A program made the position numbers and the translations under genes. The notes beneath the pieces are model-generated. The model saw only the letters and a program-made list of their open reading frames with translations. It was not told where the DNA came from and searched no databases. Shown here in pieces: positions 26,531 through 34,489 of a stretch of DNA of 64,000 nt. The stretch lies in NCBI RefSeq assembly GCF_000722545.1, contig NZ_JNVM01000012.1, forward strand, positions 124,001-188,000. The letters are read 5' to 3'. Within the stretch, counting starts at the first letter, position 1; the number at the start of each line of letters is the position of its first letter. The stretch is from Paenibacillus tyrphae. Lineage in GTDB: Bacteria > Bacillota > Bacilli > Paenibacillales > NBRC-103111.

Positions 26531-28135
26531 ATGCCGTTATTTTCTCGAATTCCGAACCGAGGTCCGAAGCTTCCCGGCCGGACGCCCGATTCGCCTTCCC
26601 GTGAGGCTCCGCAAGGGAACTCCGAGCCTCCCCTGCCGCCGGATGGCTGCGCTGACCTGGACCTCCGTCTTCATTGGTTTCAAGCGCAGCTAGACAATTG
26701 CTCCGACGCCGTGTTTCATTCGTTTACCGCCGGGCCGGAGCAACGATTCGCGCTGCTCTACATTCGGGGTATGGTTGAGCAAAAAACGTTGGAGGAAAAC
26801 GTTTTAAACGTCCTGCTGTCTATGCAGGCCTACGATGCGGCTGCGTTCCGCCGGGATATCTTCGAGCGGAAGCGCTTGCCCATGCCGAACCCGACGGTGA
26901 CGCTCTCCTTGCCGGAAGGTCTGACGGCCTTATTGGGCGGTCATGCCCTGCTTCTCATGCAGGACGAGCCCCGGATGCTGGACCTCGCCGCTACTTATTT
27001 CGAGAAGCGGGCGATTGAAGAAGCGCCGAACGAAGCGTTGATTCGGGGGCCGCGGGAAGCGTTTATCGAGAACTTGGAAGTCAACATCACGCTCATCCGA
27101 AGACGGCTGAAAACCCCGGCATTAAAGATCGAAACGATGAAGATCGGCACCCGTACGCAAACGGACGTGGCGATGCTTTTTTTGCAGGACGTCAGTAAGC
27201 CGGAGCTTGTCGCCGAAGTAAGGCAGCGGCTGTCGCAGATCAAGATCGACGGAGTGCTGGGAAGCAGTTATTTGGAGGAACTGATCGAGGACAATCCTTA
27301 TTCCCCTTTTCCGCAAATGCAGTATACCGAACGTCCCGATGTCGTCTCCGCGGCGCTGCTGGAAGGCCGTGTTGCCTTGATCGTGGACGGAACGCCCATC
27401 GTCGTACTCGCGCCGGTCTCCTTGTTCATGCTGATGCAGTCGGCCGAAGATTATTATCAGCGTTATATCGCTTCCACCTGGATTCGGTGGATCCGGTTTT
27501 TATTTTTGTGCGTTTCCATGCTGCTGCCTTCGACCTACGTGGCCGTTACAACCTTTCATCCGGAAATTATCCCTTCACGGCTCCTGATCACGGTCGCTTC
27601 ATCCCGGGAGGTAGTGCCTTTTCCGGCGCTGATCGAGGCGTTCATGATGGAGATTGCCTTCGAAGCGCTTCGGGAAGCCGCGGTCCGTATCCCCAAATCG
27701 ATCGGTCAAGCCGTTTCGATCATCGGAGCGCTGATCATCGGAACGGCTGCGGTTCAAGCGGGAATCATATCTGCGGCCATGGTCATCATCGTCGCGCTGA
27801 CAGGGATCGCTTCTTTTATCATTCCGCATTACGATCTGGGGCTGGCCATCCGGCTGCTGCGTTTTCCGATCATGATTCTGGCCGGGATGTTCGGCTTGTT
27901 CGGCATTGCTTGCGGCCTGCTTCTCGTCTATCTGCATCTGCTCTCGCTGCGCTCCTTCGGGCTCCCGTATCTTGCTCCGCTGGCTCCCCTTGTGGCGCCG
28001 GATTTAAAGGATACGGTAGTCCGGACCTCGTGGCGCATGATGAAGCTCAGACCTTGGCTTATCTCGGCCGGGCGGCCCTCCGAACGAATGAATGCCCGTT
28101 CGCGGAAGCCGGAACAGGAGGGCGGCAACGATTGA
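26531..28135 (+). CDS. Spore germinant receptor subunit A (GerA family)
   Basis: A 534-residue membrane protein of the dormant spore's inner membrane. It forms the nutrient-gated receptor with the B and C subunits. The soluble N-terminal half contains FLQDVSKPELVAEVRQRL, IKIDGVLGSSYLEELIED and PYSPFPQMQYTERPDVVSAALLEGRV (split here at GerA-specific motifs). Four to five membrane helices follow (about residues 315-520), including VEAFMMEIAFEALREAAVRIP-like sequence with its conserved E and P. ATG at 26531 follows GGGAGAGGTAGG; a TTG 28 codons upstream is less likely. The gene overlaps the GerC gene. Confidence 0.93.
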   Translation: MPLFSRIPNRGPKLPGRTPDSPSREAPQGNSEPPLPPDGCADLDLRLHWFQAQLDNCSDAVFHSFTAGPEQRFALLYIRGMVEQKTLEENVLNVLLSMQAYDAAAFRRDIFERKRLPMPNPTVTLSLPEGLTALLGGHALLLMQDEPRMLDLAATYFEKRAIEEAPNEALIRGPREAFIENLEVNITLIRRRLKTPALKIETMKIGTRTQTDVAMLFLQDVSKPELVAEVRQRLSQIKIDGVLGSSYLEELIEDNPYSPFPQMQYTERPDVVSAALLEGRVALIVDGTPIVVLAPVSLFMLMQSAEDYYQRYIASTWIRWIRFLFLCVSMLLPSTYVAVTTFHPEIIPSRLLITVASSREVVPFPALIEAFMMEIAFEALREAAVRIPKSIGQAVSIIGALIIGTAAVQAGIISAAMVIIVALTGIASFIIPHYDLGLAIRLLRFPIMILAGMFGLFGIACGLLLVYLHLLSLRSFGLPYLAPLAPLVAPDLKDTVVRTSWRMMKLRPWLISAGRPSERMNARSRKPEQEGGND

Positions 28136-29325
28136 AATTACTTGACTGCGCGTCTGTCGTCAAAATCAAAGCCGCCGTCTCTCTCTGCCTCCTTGTGCTG
28201 CTGACCGGCTGCTGGTCTTCCGTAGAGCTTAACGACCGTTCGTTTGTCCGCATCCTGCTCGTGGGCAAAGCCAAAGAGGGCATTGAGCTGAGCCTGGGCT
28301 TTCCTCTGCCGAACCGCATGATTCCCGGCATGGTGGGAGCAGGTTCCGGGAAGGGGAAGCCGTACGTTTTTATCACCAAAACAGGGGCCGACATCGGAGA
28401 AGCCTACCGCAAGATTCAGTCCGATCTGTCCCGGAAAATCACGTTCGGACAGACGGGCACCGTCATCATCAGCGAAGATTTCGCACGGGAGGGCCTCTCC
28501 CCGCTGCTTGAATTTTTGGCCCGGGAGCCAAAATTCCACGTCAATGCCAATGTGTTCGTTTCTTTTGGAAAGGCCGACGATATCGCTTCGGCTCCTGCGG
28601 TATTCGAACGGTTCCCCGTTGATATTTTGACGGGATACGTCAAGCAAAACGTCACTTTACGAACGACGGTGAAAGATTTTTTAATGGCCAGTTATTACGG
28701 AGGGGACGTGCTCGTGCCGTCGTTAGTCTTTACTTCGAAGAAAATCGCCGACGAGCAGAAGCCGCCCGGCAAATGGATGGGCACTGACGGAGCGGTTGTG
28801 TTCAAGCAAAACAAAATGGTCGGGACGCTCGATACGACGGAGATGCGAGGAGCCCTGTGGGTCTCGGGGCAGCTGCAGGACGCGGAAATCAGCGTGCCAT
28901 CTCCAACAGACGGGAAGCTGGTCAGCTTTATGATCGAGCAGATGCACAGCAAGATCAAACCGGTGCTAACCGGGGATAGCCTAACCATGCATATCACAAC
29001 GAAAGCTTCGGCAGAAATGTTGGGGTCTGACTCCCGTCTGAATACGGAGAACCGGAAGCAGCTATCCGAATTAGAGCATCGGCTGGATGCGGTGGTGGAG
29101 CAGCGGATGAACAGCGCAATTGCCAAAACCAAGGAAGTTCGGGCCGATGCCTTTCAATTCGCCAAATATATCGATTGGAACTATCCGCGGCTGTGGAAAA
29201 GCATTAAGCCTCAGTGGAGGGAATGGTACCGGAATCGCCTGAAACCGGTCATACAAGTGAACATCTCGATTAAACGTTTGGGAACGGTCCAACAGTCCGC
29301 CACACATACGGAGGGGACAGAATGA
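28132..29325 (+). CDS. Spore germinant receptor lipoprotein subunit C (GerC family)
   Basis: A 397-residue lipoprotein subunit of the germinant receptor. The signal peptide ends in lipobox LTGC, with the Cys followed by WSSVELNDR, the near-invariant start of mature GerC proteins. The body shows the GerC pattern: ITFGQTGTVIISEDFAREGL, ILTGYVKQNVTLRTTVKDF, and a long C-terminal domain ending IKRLGTVQQS. The start is a TTG whose first bases overlap the stop codon of the A subunit gene (ATTGA), preceded by GGAGGG. This overlap indicates coupled translation of A and C. Confidence 0.92.
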   Translation: MKLLDCASVVKIKAAVSLCLLVLLTGCWSSVELNDRSFVRILLVGKAKEGIELSLGFPLPNRMIPGMVGAGSGKGKPYVFITKTGADIGEAYRKIQSDLSRKITFGQTGTVIISEDFAREGLSPLLEFLAREPKFHVNANVFVSFGKADDIASAPAVFERFPVDILTGYVKQNVTLRTTVKDFLMASYYGGDVLVPSLVFTSKKIADEQKPPGKWMGTDGAVVFKQNKMVGTLDTTEMRGALWVSGQLQDAEISVPSPTDGKLVSFMIEQMHSKIKPVLTGDSLTMHITTKASAEMLGSDSRLNTENRKQLSELEHRLDAVVEQRMNSAIAKTKEVRADAFQFAKYIDWNYPRLWKSIKPQWREWYRNRLKPVIQVNISIKRLGTVQQSATHTEGTE

Positions 29326-29546
29326 TTGGGATCGGACTCGTATACGGCTGCATCCTGCTATACGAATGGAAGTATCTTGCGGCACGCAACCGACGGCGCC
29401 GGACTTATTTCGTCGTGCTTGGGTCCTTGACCGCGATGTTCCTCGGCTTTGAGGCGGTTTATGTATTCAAGGAAAAATGGGCGCTGATCAACGTCGTAGA
29501 AACGGTATTCGGACCGATCCAAAAGCTGATTTTCATGAAACAGTAA
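29322..29546 (+). CDS. Small membrane protein of the germination operon
   Basis: A 74-residue protein with two hydrophobic segments (about 1-17 and 28-47) separated by a basic stretch (ARNRRRRT). Its ATG overlaps the GerC stop by four bases (ATGA), and it ends 15 bases before the GerB gene, so it is certainly read as part of the operon. Some germination operons of Bacillus carry a small two-helix GerD/GerXD-like accessory that modulates receptor function. This resembles those in size and position, but I cannot show homology. The tail FGPIQKLIFMKQ is amphipathic. Confidence 0.75.
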   Translation: MIGIGLVYGCILLYEWKYLAARNRRRRTYFVVLGSLTAMFLGFEAVYVFKEKWALINVVETVFGPIQKLIFMKQ

Positions 29547-29561
29547 TGGAGGGAACAAGGC

Positions 29562-30659
29562 ATGGGGAAAATTACGCAGTTGCAAATTTATATGCTGTTT
29601 TCCTTGTATTTGTTCACTACGATCTTGGGCTTTCGGATCGGCTCCATTGTGAAAATCGCCAGTTATTCGACCTGGCTCTGCATCCTGATCGGCGGTTTCC
29701 TGGGTTGGGCCCTTGCCTATGTCTCCTACCGGCTTGCGATTAAACGTCCCGCCGAGCATTTTGTCCTGTACGGCCGCCATATTGTAGGCAAATGGCTGCA
29801 TTACCCGATCGTGCTGGCCATGGCCCTTTTCTTTGTGTTTACTGCGGCTGTGCTGCTCCGGGAGCTGCAAGACTTTCTGATCCAGATTTATTTGCTGACC
29901 ACCCCCTCTTGGGCGGTGTCCGCGCTTTTCGCCTTTTGCGTCGCCTGTGCCGTCCGGTCGGGAATCGGGGTCATTTTCCGAAGCGCGCAGGGGGTGTTTT
30001 TCATGAGTATTGCGGGCATCATCATCGTCCCCCTCTTCGTGCACAATGAAGTAGACCTTAACATGGCTGTTGCGCTGTGGAATCATTTTAATGCCCCAAG
30101 CCTTTGGGACGGTTCGCTTTTTGTCGCCTCGTTGTATGGGGAAACGGCGTTTATTCTGTTTCTGTTCCCTTACTTCGCCCGGCAGCGCAAGACGATGCAC
30201 TCGCTGGCGGCGGCTGTTCTCACCTCGGTGATCATTATCTTGAGCAACTTTATTCCGGCGCTGCTTATTTTCGGTCCCGATCTGTTGGGCAACCTGACGT
30301 ACCCCGAGCTGGAGCTGATCCGATACATCCGGCTCGGTGCTTTTTTGGAAAATTTGGACCCTTTGATCATCGTGTTATGGCTGGTCAGCTTGTTTGTGAA
30401 AATCAGCTTGTTCCTGTTCCTCGCGGTAAACACGCTGGCGCAAACCTTCTCGCTAACGGACCATAAGCCGTTTACGTTGTCCATGACGGCTTTGATGGTT
30501 GGCTTCTCCTTGTACATGGCGGAGACCACGATGGATATCGCCCAATTGGGCAAGAAGGGAATGATCGCCTTCCTCCTGATTGTCGAAATGATCCCGCTCT
30601 TCTATCTGGCGGTTGACCTCATCCGGTCGCCGCGTCATCGGAACCCGCATCAAACCTAG
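29562..30659 (+). CDS. Spore germinant receptor subunit B (GerB permease)
   Basis: A 365-residue integral membrane protein of the amino-acid-permease-like spore germination family. About ten hydrophobic segments are visible. Helix 1 contains QLQIYMLFSLYLFTTILGFR; the loop LLRELQDFLIQIYLLTTPSWA and the segment SLYGETAFILFLFPYF are characteristic of GerB proteins, which bind the nutrient germinant. ATG after GGAGGGAACAAGG. It completes the A-C-small-B order of the operon. The forespore sigma-G promoter expected upstream of subunit A could not be identified with confidence. Confidence 0.93.
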   Translation: MGKITQLQIYMLFSLYLFTTILGFRIGSIVKIASYSTWLCILIGGFLGWALAYVSYRLAIKRPAEHFVLYGRHIVGKWLHYPIVLAMALFFVFTAAVLLRELQDFLIQIYLLTTPSWAVSALFAFCVACAVRSGIGVIFRSAQGVFFMSIAGIIIVPLFVHNEVDLNMAVALWNHFNAPSLWDGSLFVASLYGETAFILFLFPYFARQRKTMHSLAAAVLTSVIIILSNFIPALLIFGPDLLGNLTYPELELIRYIRLGAFLENLDPLIIVLWLVSLFVKISLFLFLAVNTLAQTFSLTDHKPFTLSMTALMVGFSLYMAETTMDIAQLGKKGMIAFLLIVEMIPLFYLAVDLIRSPRHRNPHQT

Positions 30660-30691
30660 ACATTTCCTGTAAATATATGCGTTTATCCGTT

Positions 30692-30718
30692 ACGCGGTAC
30701 GGGCAGCCGAATACACTA
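30692..30718 (+). promoter_or_regulatory. Possible sigma-K promoter of the CotS-like gene
   Basis: AC at 30692-30693, a 16-base spacer, then AATACACTA at 30710-30718 resemble the mother-cell sigma-K pattern (AC, about 16 bases, CATAnnnTA), with one mismatch. It lies 47 bases before the GTG start. Weak motif; the family's sporulation role supports it. Confidence 0.35.
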
Positions 30719-30764
30719 GGGATAGACTCCAACTCCATACCATCACGAATGGGAGGAAACCCGT

Positions 30765-31838
30765 GTGGCTCACCGAACTCTCAAAACGAGATATCGTCTC
30801 CTGGCCCGCCGTTACGGACTCCAAATCAAGCGAATCATCCCGCGCCATTCGCTTTACAAACGCAATGCCGCTTACCGTGCAATCACCGATCGGGGCGACT
30901 TCCTGCTGAAGCCGTTTTGCCGAAGCCGCATCCTTGGCCAGCGTACCCCCAAGCAGCAAATTGAGCGCATTTCCTCACACATCCGCACGCTGCAGGAGGC
31001 CGGCTACCCTCACTTGCCGAAGTGGTTGACAACGTCATCCGGCCGTTACTGGACCAGCTATCAAGGCAAACCCTATTATTTGACGGAATGGATTAAAGGC
31101 CGGGAGCTTCAAAACGATGTACAAGACTATGACAGCCTTGGAAAAGCATTGGCTGGACTTCACAATGTCTGTCCAACCACCCGTTTGCCTATGTCCCACT
31201 TCACGTTAAAGGAAGTCGGCTTCTTGAAGTGGCAGGAGGCATTGTTTCGCCGTCAGCTCGTGCGGTTGGATAGACGGCGAGGCCGATGGTTTCGAAAGCA
31301 TGGGGCCGAATGCATCGCCTTGGCGGACGAAGCCTGGAGGATCATAAAGGCACCGGAGGTACAGCGGCTGATCTTGATGGAACATGAGCATCCCGCTCTA
31401 ATTCACAGCGATGTTACTTTTCCGAACGTCATCATCCGGTCCGACGGGCTGTTCCTGATTGATTGGGACCGGGTACGGCTTGGATCGATTTATCTGGAAA
31501 TTGCCAGAACGCTGCAGAATACCGCACTGTTCGAACCGCCGCGCATGGAAGCGCTGCTGCGCGGATATGAACAATTCAGACCGCTGCTGCCGGAAGAACG
31601 TCTGCTGATCAGCGCCTTTTTCCGGCTGCCGGTCGAGGCTTGGTTATCCGCAAACCGCATAGCTTTTGGCCGCAGTCCAAGTGCGAACCACGTGCTGAAA
31701 AAAACGTGGCGCCCGCGTTTGAACGCTATCGGCTGGATGGATAATTGGGCCCGGACAACGACAGCGCCAGAAGCATCAGGCCACCATCACCCAGAGGGGG
31801 CGGGGATAAACGAAGAAGGCGAACCGGCTGCGATGTGA
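30765..31838 (+). CDS. CotS-like spore coat protein kinase-fold protein
   Basis: A 357-residue cytosolic protein of the CotS/YutH/CotI group, which has an aminoglycoside-phosphotransferase-like kinase fold and is deposited in the spore coat. Visible motifs are the lysine strand DRGDFLLKPF, the hinge YYLTEWIKGREL, the catalytic loop ALIHSDVTFPNVII (Asp and Asn present) and the metal-binding LFLIDWDRVRLG. The catalytic residues appear intact. Translation starts at a GTG eight bases after GGAGG. The C-terminal 35 residues are His/Glu/Gly-rich and low in complexity. It follows the germination operon but has its own candidate promoter. Confidence 0.88.
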   Translation: MAHRTLKTRYRLLARRYGLQIKRIIPRHSLYKRNAAYRAITDRGDFLLKPFCRSRILGQRTPKQQIERISSHIRTLQEAGYPHLPKWLTTSSGRYWTSYQGKPYYLTEWIKGRELQNDVQDYDSLGKALAGLHNVCPTTRLPMSHFTLKEVGFLKWQEALFRRQLVRLDRRRGRWFRKHGAECIALADEAWRIIKAPEVQRLILMEHEHPALIHSDVTFPNVIIRSDGLFLIDWDRVRLGSIYLEIARTLQNTALFEPPRMEALLRGYEQFRPLLPEERLLISAFFRLPVEAWLSANRIAFGRSPSANHVLKKTWRPRLNAIGWMDNWARTTTAPEASGHHHPEGAGINEEGEPAAM

Positions 31839-31862
31839 ATCGCTGCGGCTCGCCTTTATTTG
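31815..31862. terminator. Bidirectional terminator between CotS-like gene and ywnB
   Basis: AAGGCGAACCGGCTGCGAT pairs with ATCGCTGCGGCTCGCCTT around GTGA, then TATTT. The stem includes the stop codon of the CotS-like gene and serves both convergent genes. Confidence 0.8.
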
Positions 31863-31870
31863 GAATCGGA

Positions 31871-32503
31871 TTAATAGCCAACCGTAAACCGTTTACGGGA
31901 GAAGCGCGGACGCTCCGCCTCGTCCAGCATAGCAACGGCGTAGTCCTCGACCGAGATGCGGCTGTTCCCTTCGGCATCCGTGACGAGCAGGTTTTCTTCC
32001 GTACGGTATTGGCCGGTTTTTTCTCCCGGTTGTATGAATGCGGCAGGGCTCAGGTTCGTCCAATCGAGCTCGGATCGGCGGTAGACCTCCAGCGCATCCC
32101 GGTGCGCCAATGCAATTCCCTTCCATTCCGCGGGGAATTCAGGCGTATCGACCAGCTGCACGCCCGGAGCCACTTCCAGACTTCCTGCGCCACCAACGGT
32201 CAGCAGACGGCTGACGCCGGCCTTTTTCGCCGCATCAACCAACGCTTGGGCTGCTTGGGCCAGCTTCTCCTCTTGGCCGTGCGCCGGACCGTAAGCGCTG
32301 ATCACGATATCGTGACCGGCTGCCGCTGCGGCGAGACTATCCGCGTTGAATACGTCTCCTGTTACAGCTTTCAGGTTCTCGCTCTGTTTCGTCACACGAG
32401 CCGGATCGCGCACGATGGCCGTCACTTGATGCCCACGGCTCAAGGCTTCCTCCAATATCCGCTGTCCGATCGTTCCCGTTGCTCCAACCAATGCAATTTT
32501 CAT
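31871..32503 (-). CDS. ywnB: NAD(P)-binding oxidoreductase-like protein (YwnB/NmrA type)
   Basis: A 210-residue protein of the atypical short-chain dehydrogenase group. The nucleotide-binding motif is GATGTIG at residues 7-13, followed by QVTAIVRDPARV. The C-terminal part contains WTNLSPAAFIQPGEKTGQYR and ISVEDYAVAMLDEAE, common in YwnB and related proteins that sense or use NAD(P)H. Its regulator ywnA is two genes away on the same strand, as ywnA and ywnB are neighbours in B. subtilis. The reaction is not known. The start is an ATG with AAAGGATGGATT upstream. Confidence 0.87.
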   Translation of the reverse strand: MKIALVGATGTIGQRILEEALSRGHQVTAIVRDPARVTKQSENLKAVTGDVFNADSLAAAAAGHDIVISAYGPAHGQEEKLAQAAQALVDAAKKAGVSRLLTVGGAGSLEVAPGVQLVDTPEFPAEWKGIALAHRDALEVYRRSELDWTNLSPAAFIQPGEKTGQYRTEENLLVTDAEGNSRISVEDYAVAMLDEAERPRFSRKRFTVGY

Positions 32504-32558
32504 CGTTAATCCATCCTTTCGTCTTATAAAATGTTAGGGTGATCAAATGTTATCGCGG

Positions 32559-33212
32559 TTAATCGCATTCTCCATCCACGGAGCATGACAAGCCTTCGGC
32601 GGCCTTGCCGGCTTGACCGGCCAGTTCCTCGGCGATCACCTGCTCCAGCGTCTCCCGGTTCGCCACGCCCCGCAGCACCTTATCCCCGATAAAAAACGTA
32701 GGTACGGCCGTGATACCCGCTTCCCGGTAAGCATGATTCAGCGCTTGCTGATGAGCTTCCTTGTATTTCCCCGTTTCCAGCGCTTCCCGGTACTCGGCGG
32801 CATCCAGTCCGATTTCGCCGGCCAGCTTCGCAAGCACGTCCGGGTCCCCGATATTTTGCTCCTCCTGGAAGAACGCCCGGAACAGCCGGTGGTTGTACTC
32901 GTTTCCTTTGCCATGCTCCTTGGCGTATTGATATCCTTCAAACGCAAGGTGGGTGTAAGGATGCGGGGAAAGCCGCGGAAGCTTCATATCAATACCCAGC
33001 CGCTGCGCGTAAGGAGCGATGGATTGCTCGAACATCTTCAATTTCGGCGGGTCGTTCCATGGGTCCAGCGGCTCGGTCGGGCTTGGGCGCAGCTCGAAGG
33101 GCATCCATTCCACCTCGACGTCCTTGCCCTGTACGGCCTGCTCCAGCGGTCCTTCAGCAAGAAAACAGAAGGGACATACGTAGTCCGAATACACTTGAAT
33201 TTTGACGGTCAT
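32559..33212 (-). CDS. DsbA-family thiol oxidoreductase (FrnE-like)
   Basis: A 217-residue cytosolic thioredoxin-fold protein of the FrnE/2-hydroxychromene-isomerase-like group. The active-site motif CPFC lies at Cys13-Cys16. The helical insertion spans about 65-165, and the cis-proline segment is GITAVPTFFIGD. Two further Cys sit in the extreme C-terminus (LSCSVDGEC). No signal peptide, so it acts in the cytoplasm. The ATG at 33212 follows AAGGAGG; the in-frame GTG at 33224 overlaps that site. A 19-base palindrome 54 bases upstream matches one before the Rrf2 gene ywnA, indicating common control, probably thiol or redox stress. Confidence 0.9.
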   Translation of the reverse strand: MTVKIQVYSDYVCPFCFLAEGPLEQAVQGKDVEVEWMPFELRPSPTEPLDPWNDPPKLKMFEQSIAPYAQRLGIDMKLPRLSPHPYTHLAFEGYQYAKEHGKGNEYNHRLFRAFFQEEQNIGDPDVLAKLAGEIGLDAAEYREALETGKYKEAHQQALNHAYREAGITAVPTFFIGDKVLRGVANRETLEQVIAEELAGQAGKAAEGLSCSVDGECD

Positions 33213-33265
33213 CTTTGAATTCACCTCCTTAATAAGGTCTTCCTAGTCTCTTCTTTCCATTCACA

Positions 33266-33284
33266 TGTAACCACATTAGTTACA
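33266..33284. promoter_or_regulatory. Candidate YwnA operator upstream of the DsbA-like gene
   Basis: TGTAACCACATTAGTTACA is an inverted repeat of TGTAAC and GTTACA separated by seven bases. The same arms and spacing recur upstream of ywnA. The match is directly visible; recognition by the Rrf2 protein is inferred. Confidence 0.65.
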
Positions 33285-33293
33285 GGTTACGCC

Positions 33294-33319
33294 AAAAAAA
33301 AGGGTTACCGGTCACCCCG
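33294..33319 (-). terminator. Short terminator at the end of ywnA
   Basis: On the minus strand GGGTGACC and GGTAACCC form a compact hairpin followed by eight T. The hairpin contains the ywnA stop codon. Confidence 0.5.
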
Positions 33320-33733
33320 CACCAAATCGAACACAATCTGGTCCAGCGTAACTTTCGCCAACTCGTCCTCCATGGCCGACTCCGCCCGTCTGAAGACGGT
33401 GTCCAGCGTGCCTTGAATATTTTTCCCGACCGGGCATTTCGGATTCGGCTTATCGTGCGCCGCGAACAGCTCCCCCGGCGGATCGTTCTGCACGGCGCGA
33501 TAAACTTCCAGAAGGCTGATGTCATGGGGTTGTCGGGCTAGCGATGCGCCACCGACGCCGGGACTCGTATGCACCAGCCCGGCTTTGCCGAGCAGTCCGA
33601 TCACACGGCGGATGACCACCGGGTTCGTGTTGACGCTGCCCGCGATAAATTCCGACGTGTTCCGGCCTTCCTTATTAATATCGAGGAGAGACAAGATGTG
33701 AATCGCTACGGCAAAACGACTGCTGATCGACAA
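33305..33733 (-). CDS. ywnA: Rrf2-family transcriptional regulator
   Basis: A 142-residue winged-helix regulator matching B. subtilis YwnA strongly: SSRFAVAIHILSLLDINKEG, NTNPVVIRRVIGLLGKAGL, ISLLEVYRAVQN, and NPKCPVGKNIQGTLD. It has one conserved Cys, unlike the three Cys of iron-sulfur IscR proteins, so a thiol switch is more likely than a cluster. The TTG at 33733 is chosen by alignment with YwnA and by GGAGAGGA upstream. The palindrome at 33769-33787 in its own promoter suggests autoregulation, and an identical palindrome precedes the DsbA-like gene. Confidence 0.88.
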   Translation of the reverse strand: MSISSRFAVAIHILSLLDINKEGRNTSEFIAGSVNTNPVVIRRVIGLLGKAGLVHTSPGVGGASLARQPHDISLLEVYRAVQNDPPGELFAAHDKPNPKCPVGKNIQGTLDTVFRRAESAMEDELAKVTLDQIVFDLVRGDR

Positions 33734-33768
33734 TTCATATCCTCTCCTCTCTGTCAAAATCCATCACC

Positions 33769-33787
33769 TGTAACCATTGTAGTTACA
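33769..33787. promoter_or_regulatory. Candidate YwnA operator upstream of ywnA
   Basis: TGTAACCATTGTAGTTACA: the same TGTAAC/GTTACA arms with a seven-base centre as at 33266-33284. It lies 36 bases before the TTG start of the Rrf2 gene. Confidence 0.65.
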
Positions 33788-33841
33788 ATAAATCATTTTG
33801 TCAACCCGAAAAAGATACGGAGGCTAGGCCCATCCCCAACA

Positions 33842-33868
33842 ACCCACGCAAATATACCGCATATACTA
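33842..33868 (+). promoter_or_regulatory. Possible sigma-K promoter of the tandem Ser/Gly-rich genes
   Basis: AC at 33842-33843, 16 bases, then CATATACTA at 33860-33868 fits the mother-cell sigma-K (or sigma-E) -10 CATAnnnTA. It lies 75 bases before the first gene. Suggestive only. Confidence 0.35.
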
Positions 33869-33943
33869 GAACAACAGGTTTATGGTCTACAGACGGATTA
33901 AGCATGTTCGCCTGCAGATAAGGAAGGCGGGAGGCACGAAATT

Positions 33944-34474
33944 ATGCCAAATTACAGCATATTTAATCGTTCGAACGGGCCGCTGTATACCCAGCAGGTC
34001 AATACGTTCTCCGCCCCCGGTATCGACTCGTCACCGGAAGGCGGAGCAGCTATGTCGGGCATTTTGTTCTCCGCCAACTTCTCGTCGTCGATCACAGCCG
34101 CACAGGATGCTATTTTGCAGGTTTCCAATCCGGCCAACAGCGGCAAAACGATGTACGTCTCGCGCATCGCAGGAAGCTCCTCGATCTCGGGAACAACCGT
34201 CAATGTGCTCAAGAACGCAACGGTTGCCGGTTCCGCCGTGACGCCGGTGAACTTGAACTTCGGCAGCACTACGGCATCGGTGATGACCGTACAAAGCTTG
34301 GCCGGAACCATGGGCGGGACTCCGGTCACCATCCTGACTTTAATTTTGGCGGCCGGATCGTTCGTCTTGGAGCTTGGCGGGCGAATCGTCGTGCCGCCCG
34401 GAAATTCGATTACCGTCAGCGTCGGGGTCGGCGCGGCGACGGCCTCCGCCAACATCAACTGGTGGGAGTACTGA
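33944..34474 (+). CDS. Ser/Gly/Val-rich beta protein of unknown function, paralogue 1
   Basis: A 176-residue protein I do not recognise. It has no signal peptide or membrane helix, and its composition is rich in Ser, Thr, Gly, Val and Ala. Conserved blocks shared with the next gene are an N-terminal NYSIF motif, NPANSGKTMYVSRIAGS in the middle, a GGRIVVPPGNSI segment and a C-terminal INWWEY. The pattern suggests an all-beta jelly-roll or sandwich. A candidate sigma-K promoter upstream and the abundance of sporulation genes nearby hint at a spore-surface role (inference). GGGAGG precedes the ATG. Confidence 0.8.
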   Translation: MPNYSIFNRSNGPLYTQQVNTFSAPGIDSSPEGGAAMSGILFSANFSSSITAAQDAILQVSNPANSGKTMYVSRIAGSSSISGTTVNVLKNATVAGSAVTPVNLNFGSTTASVMTVQSLAGTMGGTPVTILTLILAAGSFVLELGGRIVVPPGNSITVSVGVGAATASANINWWEY

Positions 34475-34489
34475 TTCGGAGGTGCGGGG

